Source of the DNA: Hirundichthys speculiger
Taxonomy: Eukaryota; Chordata; Actinopteri; Beloniformes; Exocoetidae
Assembly (NCBI GenBank): GCA_018398805.1
Contig: JAGFBZ010002318.1
Span: 248,001-312,000 of the forward strand
Reading direction: 5' to 3'
DNA length: 64,000 bases
Shown: piece after piece, positions 56,241-64,000 of the stretch
Layout of the letters: every line of letters starts with the position of its first letter
Numbering within the stretch: position 1 is the stretch's first letter
Program-made: the position numbers and the translations under genes
The notes under the pieces: model-generated
What the model saw: the letters and a program-made list of their open reading frames with translations, nothing else
Database searches by the model: none
What the model was told of the DNA's origin: nothing

Positions 56241-57397
56241 GTGTGTGAGAATATTGTCCCTGAATTTGGTACGAACACCACCATCTTCCTTACTTATCTG
56301 TTCTAAGCTGTTTTATTCCTTTTTCAGTCCAAATCTATGTTTTTCTCATTTTTATAATGCATTTCATTTGCTCCTTTTATTGATTTAATTTGATCATTTT
56401 TTGTTACATCTTCCCCTCAAAAAAGGTGTCAAAAATAATCAAGAGAACCTCTTTTTTTTAAAACATAGTCCGAAACTAACAATTCTGTTATTAACTGCTG
56501 CCTTTAAAATAAATTCTCCAAAACACATGTGGTTATTGATAATCAAATGTTGTCTTGAGTTGCATTTTGACGTTTGTGTCTGAGGAGAAGTTCGACATTG
56601 CATTTCTAAATTCATTTTTAATAGTTTTCATCTATATGGAGCCATGGATGCAGTGAACAACTATTCCTTTACAAGTGGTTGGATGCACATTTTGAAATGT
56701 CAGTCTTTTTTGGAAACGTATTAATTGACACCTGCCTTCAAACTGTTGCTAGCAGATGCTTCTTGTCTGTTCCTGCATAGTGCAAGAGCCTATGCTGCTA
56801 AAGGTTTATGGTCAAGTCAGCAAATTAATTTTCTACAAAAATAAAGCCACACAGGTATGATACATTTCTCTTTCTCTTTTGCATCATCTTTACTTGAACA
56901 CCTGCTTATTCCACATCTTAACTCCCAGTGAATGCTCGTCTCTTTTGAAAAATGAACCAATATTTCCAAAAAACTAAGTGAAGAGAAGGAAAACGGACTA
57001 CAGTTATAATTATTTCTGCTCTGGTACAGGTGGAATACCTGTCCGTGCAGATATCATTGATGTGATGACGACAGTCTCATGTCACAAAACACAAGTGCAC
57101 AGACAAACACCGATGATTCTCGTGCCCTCCTCGTGTTTTATTTTTATAAATTATGAGTGTTTGGGGGGAAAGTCTCATGGATACGCTTAGAAATTATAAA
57201 CTATCAAAAAAAAAAAAACATCATTATGGGTAGAGTTGCGTCCATATAATGGTAAATCCCGCTTACCCAGGAGTCCTAGCGGGTAAATGTGTCATGGCTC
57301 CTGGTTTTAAGAGGTAACTTTTGTCGTTACAGGCTGAGAATGAAACACTGATAGTAACTCAACCAGCGCGTCTGTAAACGTCAACCTCGACACCAGA

Positions 57398-57431
<34 letters not shown>

Positions 57432-57867
57432 ATGTTCCAACATTTAGTAACAGCGTGTGTCATTTAACGACCATGTCCTAGCGGCTTTACACACCAACGT
57501 CCGGCAAGCGGACCACGCGATCCACGTGAAAAGTCATTCATTTCATCAGCCAGCCCGGCTTCTATTTTCTACACTTGGTATAAAAAGACGACACATGTTC
57601 CCTCATTTCGTATAAATACGTCCACATCCAATATTGTCGGATCCTAAACAAACGGCAAGCTGGAAAGGACATAAACATGGTAAAAGCGCACACACACCCC
57701 GCTTAATTACACTAACTTATTTCCAGTACCGCGCGCACCGGCGTGGAACTAATCTGATAGCCAGCCGATACAACACATTAAATCTCCAGGTAAACACAAA
57801 ACATAAGTCGTTTACTAGTTTTGTAACACGTACCACGTGAATGCGGTAATTGGATGCGCACTCTTAC
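56241..57867. other. Intergenic, nothing recognised
   Basis: AT-rich, with a poly-A run at 57401. The right part becomes GC-richer towards the possible first exon at 57868. Confidence 0.4.
57401..57430. repeat. Poly-A run, about 30 bases
   Basis: A homopolymer of about 30 A without a recognisable retroelement body upstream. Confidence 0.9.
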
Positions 57868-57924
57868 CTTTGACCTCTGTTTCCTGCCAAAGTAGTGCGG
57901 CGGAGGCGGCTGTGTCGTTTGCAT
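57868..57924 (-). CDS. Possible first coding exon (unidentified) with splice donor
   Basis: On the minus strand, within GC-rich, CpG-containing sequence, an ATG in a reasonable context (AACAAATGC) opens 19 codons (MQTTQPPPPHYFGRKQRSK) that end exactly at a donor reading AAAG|GTAAGAG. I do not recognise the peptide. It could be the first exon of an unlisted gene, or a 5' exon of slc5a6 lying about 22 kb upstream of its start codon. No second exon could be matched. Confidence 0.3.
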
Positions 57925-59091
57925 TTGTTTCTGGCGTTACGGACCGCCCAGTCTCCTTGACACTAGATTGGCTGCTGCCTTCAGGTACCGCTCGTAAAAC
58001 AAAGTGATCGTCACCTCGGAGAAGTGGCTGATGAAGTATGCAAAACTGACATGCCTTAAACAGAAATGTTACAATTTAATAGGGGTCATTAACAGTTGTT
58101 ACTATGTTTAAACTAGCTAAGATTCGCGTACCTAGTTTTGCCGTTATTTCTGCTGCCTCTCGTTATTCGAAAGTTGACAATGTTGGGACGTCGATACCCG
58201 CTTCCCTCGCCAGTGCGTGCGAGAAAGTGTGATGCCTTTGAGAGGGTTTTTGTGTTGGTTTTAAACATAAATGACCTGTTTGACATAGTTTAGGAGAAAC
58301 AGCACACAGCATAACCTTAGTGTATTCTTCTCTTCCTCAGTTTCGAGAACAATTGAACGCAGCATTAGCAGGGGGGAGAAAAACGCTAGATGTGTTCAGC
58401 CCTCATTCGTGACGTTTTATAATTTCTCGTGACTGTAATATTTCTAACATCTTTAATGGAAATACAGCACGCGCTTCTGTGGCCTGGGATCGACCACATT
58501 AGACCCAGCAGTCTGCAGTGATTTTTGTTAGTACGTTTTTCCATCCGGGAGAACATCTGGAAAGTGACACCAGCTGTGTGCTGGTGTTATGCGGAGTTCA
58601 ATGATGCATTTTCACGACAGACACTGAGAACTCGGCACAGCCTGTGACAAAAATAACCCCACTACTTACATTTTTTTTTTTTTATTTAAAGCCTCCTAGA
58701 ACAGTATTATTTACTATTTTTCGAGACGCTTGTCTGTTTTGCAGCCGCGGATGCGGTTGATGGAGGGCGCATCGTCATCAGGGTAATTAATCACCATGGC
58801 AATAGCTGCAGACTATTTTTGATTTAGTAACGGTATGGGTCGCATAACACACACACACACACGTACGATATTATGTTCACCTTACCTGTTTTGTTTTCTT
58901 TTTTCAACCTCGTAATCAACAGAGATTTTTTTCAACAACATCCTCCATCGCATCCAACTGGTGAAAACCGGTTAAATAAACGTGAGTGACGTCCGTCCTC
59001 TGTGTCTCCCGGTGCGCAGATACATCTCTTATACACTCCTTCCCCTTCATCCCCCTGGTGACTCATGTTTCACTAGATAAATCCTGACACC
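57925..59091. other. Possible promoter-side flank, nothing firm
   Basis: CpG-containing sequence with an ATTGG (CCAAT on minus) near 57966 precedes the possible minus-strand exon. No plus-strand exon recognised. Confidence 0.35.
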
Positions 59092-59132
59092 ACACACACA
59101 CACGCACACACGCACACACACACACACACACA
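59092..59132. repeat. (CA)n microsatellite
   Basis: CA repeat with CACGCA interruptions. Confidence 0.95.
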
Positions 59133-59189
59133 CATTCACAATGGGCCCCAGAGTATCCGGATAATGATAATTTGTCTAATTTTGCCTGT

Positions 59190-60200
59190 TTGGAGCACCA
59201 CAATGGAAATTAAATTCAAACAATCAAGAAGTCATCAGAGTGTAGACTCCCAGCTTTAATCTAAGATATTTCACTAAAATGTACAATTTAGCATTTAGGA
59301 GTCACAGCCATTTTAAACAAATTACCTCCATTTTTAAGTAACCAGAAAGTAACTGGACACATGTGACGGTGGTTTTCTGCCCGTATGTGAGCATTTGTAA
59401 TGTTCTTTCTTCATGATGCCGTCTATTTTATGAAGAGCACCAGTTCCTGCTGCAGCAACACGGCACCCACAACATGATGCTGCCACCTCCGTGCTTCACA
59501 GTTGGGATGCTGTTCTCAGGTCTACAAGCTTTCCCCCTTTTTCCCATCCAGATGTAACGTTGGTCAGTATGGGCAAACAGCTCCACTTTAGTTTCATCAG
59601 ACCACAGGACGTGTCTCCATAAATGAAGCTCTTTGTCTTGGTGTCTTTTTATACACTGTAATCTGTTTTTTTGTGTTTCTCTAGGAGTAATGACCTCTCA
59701 GCTAATGTCGGTGCAGGACTAGTTTCACTCTGGATGGTGACACTTTCTCACCAGCTTCATCCAGCATCTTTACAAGCCCTTTAGCTTTTGTTCTGGGGTT
59801 GATTTGCACATTTCAGACCAAAACACGTCCATCTCTGGGACACAGAGCCCGCCTCCTTCCTTAGCGGTGTGATGGCTGGACATTCACATGATAATTGTTT
59901 GGACAGGTGAACGTTGCACCTTCATCGTCTGGATATTGCACCCAAGGATGAGCCAGACTCCATGATTCTCTCTCTGATTTCCTGATCGATTTCTTTTGAT
60001 TTTCCCATGATTTCAAACAAGGAGGCAGAGGGTTTGAGGTGTGGCCTTGATTACATCCCCAGGTGTGTCGTCATTAACTCACATGTTATCAGTTAACCTA
60101 TCAGGAGCTTCCAAAGCCATGACCTCATCATCTGGGCTTCCTCACGTTGTTTAAAGACTTAGTACTTTATGTGTATGTAAACTTTTGACCTCAAAGAAAA
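59190..60200 (-). pseudogene. Degenerate Tc1-type transposase, minus strand
   Basis: The reverse complement reads CACGTCCTGTGGTCTGATGA then AACTAAAGTGGAGCTGTTTG (L-W-S-D-E-T-K-x-E-L-F) and TGACCAACGTTACATCTGG, followed by the GTGAAGCACGGAGGTGGCAG-type block near 59490. The N-terminal helix-turn-helix is near 59990. Stops and indels break the frame. It is closely related to the plus-strand copy at 21440-22480. Confidence 0.75.
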
Positions 60201-60689
60201 TAATCTAAAATTCTCTAAGAAATTGGCATTGTGGCATTTAACAAAATGAAATATTTTCTTTAGTCCCGACTGACTTGAAACAGCAGAGGTTTAGTCTGAT
60301 TTTGACTTCAGACAGTCAGACAAAAAATTAAAGTGTGTTTTTGTTAAACTTCTGGCTTCAACTATATCAAAGATTAAGAAACAGCAGCGCTGTAACAAAG
60401 ATGTGGTCAAGGTTAGGTGAGATATATAAATCTTATCACCCTCTCCCAGTGTCACACACAGGGTTTTTCTTTATATCATTTTTGTGGCTCCTCAAAGGAG
60501 AAGGTTATTTATTGGCGGTGACCGTGGCCCAGCCTCGGTGAACCCGGGTCTAAAATACTCCACCTGATTAATGTTCAGGTGCAGACCAGACTGTATATCT
60601 GCGACGGCTGCGTTAAGGACCGGAGCCTCTGCACATGGGCCACCTGCCCCAAACACCACTGGGCCGGCCTGCCGCCATTATAGTTCATA

Positions 60690-61440
60690 TGACTTTACAT
60701 CATAGATTCTGAGCATTAACATTAAAACAGTTACTTATCTCAAGAATATTCCTAGGATTAAAGGACTAAAGTCACAAGACCTTGAAAAGCTTGTTCATGC
60801 ATTTATCTTTAGCAGAGTTGACGACTGTAACAGCACCCTGACTGGTCTGGTGCCAGAGTCCTCTCTAAGACCAGGAAGGGGGGGGGGCCACATCAGTCCT
60901 GGTCTGAGGTCTTTGCACTGGCTCCCAGTCCCTCAGAGAACAGACTAGTAGATAATCCTGTTAAGCACTGAATGGTTTAGGCCCGAAGTACATCAGAGAC
61001 CGTCTAGTCCAGTATGAACCATCCAGACCACTCAGATCTCTCTGGGTCCCCAGAACCAGAACTAAACATGGAGAGTCAGCTTTTAGCTTCTATGCTCCGC
61101 AGATCTGGAACAAACTCCCAGAAAAAGTTAAAGGTTAAAGACTCACCTGTTGACTGCTGACCTTGGTGGTCTGATGTGAACAGGTGTTCCAGTCCCAGGA
61201 ACCTCTCTGAGCTCTGTAGAGGTCTGCTCCTGGTTTTATCACTGTTTATATTTTTCCTTTTAAAAGTCTCTTGTTTGTGTTTCATTTGACATATGTGCAC
61301 TGTAGCTTTTACTTTAAAACCTTTGTTTTCAGTTCTTTATCTTCGTTTTTAACGTTCCTGTTTTTATCTTTTCATTGTATTTAAATGTGTAAAGCTCTTT
61401 GAGTGGCCTTGTTGCTGAAATGTGCCGTACATATAAACTT
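60690..61440 (+). pseudogene. L2-like LINE 3' end
   Basis: Plus-strand translation gives FSRVDDCNSTLTGLVPE, then HISPGLRSLHWLPVPQR, then KYIRDRLVQYEPSRPLRS and HGESAFSFYAPQIWNKLPE, the conserved C-terminal blocks of an L2-type reverse transcriptase. The 3' tail is GTGTAAAGCTCTTTGAGTGG. Frameshifts are present. Confidence 0.8.
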
Positions 61441-62544
61441 GTTTTGCCTCACATTGGAGCTGGTCGGTTCCTGAATCACTCGCGTTAAGGATTCAAACCT
61501 TTTGGACTGAATCAGGAATCATGAGTCCGAGGACTCCATTGACCCGGATCCTACGAGTCCTCTGGCTGGTGACGAAGTACACGAGTTAGCAGACTCAGAT
61601 GATTCGGTTCACTGACTTCACTCCAGTCAGTCAGTCTAACTAATTAGTTAAATATTAGTCTAACTAATTAGTTAAATACTGCAATAAACAAGTGGTTAAA
61701 CTCAAAAATTATTTTCACATTTAACACTATGTTACAAATATCCTCATTTCAAGTATCAGAACCAGAACAGGTTCTGCCAGAGCTGACATGAGGACCAACA
61801 GAACTCTGCTGGGACGCCCCTGCACACGTGCACTGAAGTCAGCCAAGCCAACCGCCGTCAGCCCCACGAGTCCCAGGATGACTGACCGCCAGTCCCAGCA
61901 TGCTCCATTCCCCCTGGAGGGACGAACCAGCGGCCAGCTGTCAATCAAAAATGGCTGGCCACCAAAAACAATAATTTTACATGATGTAAGTGCAAAAAAA
62001 AAAAAACATTCAGCCCCTGTACATTTGTCACGGATGTGAAATCTAACTGTAGAGAGCAAAAATGTTTTTGTACCAGGCTGTTAGTATGTTTATTTCTATT
62101 ACAGTTATGCGTTATGAGCTATTTGAACAGGACCGAAGGGGATCTGCTCTGGTTTGGAACCAGCACCTAGTGGTCAGTCAAGGAGTTGCAACTTCCGTTA
62201 CTTCCTTGCTTCAACCTGGAAGTAGGGATGTTGGTGATTGGTGAGGACCTTCAGTCATCCAGGTCACGGTAACTCTCAAAGGTTTGAATCAAAGGAACTG
62301 GACTTCATTAGCTTTTTAAGAAAAAGAAGTCCAGTTTAATTGATCCAGGCCTTTGGAGAGAACCTGATCAAAACTCATCCCCTGCCAGGTTCGGTTCAGA
62401 AAGCCCTGACGGTCTGCTTGGTTCTAATATCTGTATGATCTATTTCTGTGCTGCAGCATCGAGGCCGACCTCAGGTCCACCTGGGCCCGGTTCTCCTTCC
62501 TCTATATAAAAAACACCACCCTTAGAACTCCAGCCATAGAACAC
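61441..62544. other. Intergenic, unassigned
   Basis: A 110-codon minus-strand frame at 61727-62059 has no recognisable domain. No element ends were identified. Confidence 0.35.
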
Positions 62545-62635
62545 TGAAGACAGTGAAGCACGGTGGCAGAAGCATCAATGATATGGGGATGGTGTCAGGT
62601 GTTTTTATCACACATCAGGGATCACTGATCAGTTT
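62545..62635 (+). pseudogene. Tc1-type transposase fragment
   Basis: ACAGTGAAGCACGGTGGCAG followed by AAGCATCAATGATATGGGGA encodes VKHGGRSINDMG, the T-V-K-H-G-G-G-S-x-M-x-W-G block of Tc1 transposases. Very short, ending at the hAT element boundary. Confidence 0.5.
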
Positions 62636-62639
62636 GAAC

Positions 62640-64000
62640 CATACCTGTCAAGTTTTGGATTTGAAAATAAGAGTAATTTTCTGTCGCCCGCCGTGAGCAG
62701 TCCAACTAAGCTCCAGTATCTCTTACATTTATGGTGTACAGAAAAGCTAAAATCACAGCTACACTACTTCCTGAACTTCAGCCAGCTCTTTTGTTTCCTG
62801 TGTGCCATTATTGGACAAACTGATCAATCCAGGTGTGTGTGACCATTGCTGTGAGGTCAGACACACCTGGATTAATCAGTTAATGACACACAGGAAACAC
62901 AGCAGCTGGCTGAAGTTCAGGAAGTAGTGCAGCTGTGTATATCGTTATCATGTGAACATTCATTATAGCCTAAATGAAAACACTAAAGGGTATACAATAA
63001 GAGTAATTATTTGAAGGGATTTGTATATTTTTTGTTCATTTAACATTGCTTGTATTTACATTTAGATTTGATTTCCATTCCACACATTGTTTTCATTTCA
63101 CGTTGCTCTTCTTTTACAGTTTTTCATCTCATTTCACGTGACTTTTCTTTACTCTTTTAAATGACTTGTTGTACTCATTTGTTGCAGACTTTGCATTCTT
63201 TATGACTGTTTTGAAGGAGTGTATTTGTGTTCTGGTCCAGAGTAGTTTATTTTACATGAGAGAAGAGCGCAAACAGTTCTGTTTAACGACATCCTATTCT
63301 CTGTAACAATCTTTTTTTTTCTTCACGCTGTCTCTAACATTCTCCACCTACAGCACCTGTAGTAGCTGCTGCTGCGGCAGTTAGCTAACACCTACCACCT
63401 ACAGCACCTGTAGTAGCTGCTGCTGTGGCAGTTATCGTGACATCTACCACCTACAGTACCTGTAGTAGCTGCTGCTGCGGCAGTTAGCTAACATCTACCA
63501 CCTACAGCACCTGTAGTAGCTGCTGCTGTGGCAGTTAGCTAACACCTACCACCTACAGCACCTGTAGTAGCTGCTGCTGTGGCAGTTAGCTAACATCTAC
63601 CACCTACAGCACCTGTAGTAGCTGCTGCTACGGCAGTTAGCTAACATCTACCACCTACAGCACCTGTAGTAGCTGCTGCTGTGGCAGTTAGCTAACATCT
63701 ACCACCTACAGCACCTGTAGTAGCTGCTGCTGTGGCAGTTAGCTAACATCTACCACCTACAGTACCTGTAGTAGCTGCTGCTGTGGCAGTTATCGTGACA
63801 TCTACCACCTACAGTACCTGTAGTAGCTGCTGCTGTGGCAGTTATCATGACATCTACCACCTACAGTACCTGTAGTAGCTGCTGCTGCGGCAGTTAGCTA
63901 ACATCTACCACCTACAGCACCTGTAGCAGCTGCTGCTGTGGCAGTTAGCTAACATCTACCACCTACAGCACCTGTAGCAGCTGCTGCTGTGGCAGTTAGC
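62640..64000. mobile_element. Non-autonomous hAT-like element, copy 2, cut by the window end
   Basis: Starts CATACCTGTCAAGTTTTGGA and follows copy 1 (12150) almost base for base, including the 184-bp palindrome (about 62755-62940) and the block to GAAGAGCGCAAACAGTTCTG. Instead of a single CACCTACAGCACCTGTAGTA unit it then has a tandem array. The right terminus is outside the window. Confidence 0.85.
63345..64000. repeat. 51-bp tandem repeat, at least 13 copies, runs off the window
   Basis: The unit contains CACCTACAGCACCTGTAGTA, GCTGCTGCTGTGGCAGTTAG and CTAACATCTAC. Variants are TATCGTGACATC and CTGCGGCAG. Copy 1 of the same element has one unit near 12878. Confidence 0.95.

Overview
The window looks like a teleost fish chromosome. 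It contains two intron-bearing vertebrate genes in a large amount of repetitive DNA: fish-type hAT, P-like and Tc1 DNA transposons, L2-like LINE fragments, a tRNA-type SINE and several kilobases of minisatellite. Nothing bacterial or viral was recognised.

Only two protein-coding genes can be named. A tcf23-like bHLH gene lies on the + strand (about 7.36-10.40 kb, 4 exons, 209 aa). slc5a6, the sodium-dependent multivitamin transporter SMVT, lies on the - strand (27.58-35.55 kb, 16 coding exons, 643 aa) and was reconstructed exon by exon. The two genes are neighbours, tail to tail, in human 2p23.3, so the pair is a conserved syntenic block that supports both identifications. TCF23/OUT is an Id-like transcription regulator and SMVT imports biotin, pantothenate and lipoate. 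I see no functional link between them beyond position.

Layout. 1-1.86 kb: no recognised gene. 1.86-6.46 kb: GGTTCAGGGAAC-type minisatellite split by a hAT MITE. 7.36-10.40 kb: tcf23. 12.15-13.03 kb: hAT element with a 184-bp palindrome. 13.26-14.36 kb: P-like transposon carrying a THAP exon. 15.9-20.6 kb: retroelement 3' end whose 18-bp motif has grown into a 4.3-kb array. 21.4-22.5 kb: dead Tc1. 23.4-25.6 kb: three short-unit arrays, one inside a MITE. 27.6-35.5 kb: slc5a6, with MITEs, retroelement ends and tandem arrays in its introns. 35.8-37.8 kb: GGACTGGACTGGAGGGGTTG-type minisatellite just upstream of the slc5a6 start codon. 38.9-50 kb: hAT-type elements, a three-level transposon nest, an 11-bp array and a long (TA)n. 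50.6-56.2 kb: L2-like LINE split by a 3.4-kb foldback element full of 161-bp repeats. 57.9 kb: possible first exon, - strand. 59.2-61.4 kb: second dead Tc1 and an L2 end. 62.6-64.0 kb: second copy of the 12.15-kb hAT family, here with an expanded 51-bp array running off the window.

The main biological theme is minisatellite birth inside transposable elements. In at least four places a tandem array lies inside a recognisable element, and for three of these a non-expanded or barely repeated form of the motif can be read elsewhere in the same window. A second theme is small non-autonomous transposons carrying DNA-binding-domain exons (THAP at 13.4 kb, MADF-like at 28.7 kb). The very long open frames over 16-20.5 kb and 35.8-37.9 kb are by-products of repeat units divisible by three, not genes.
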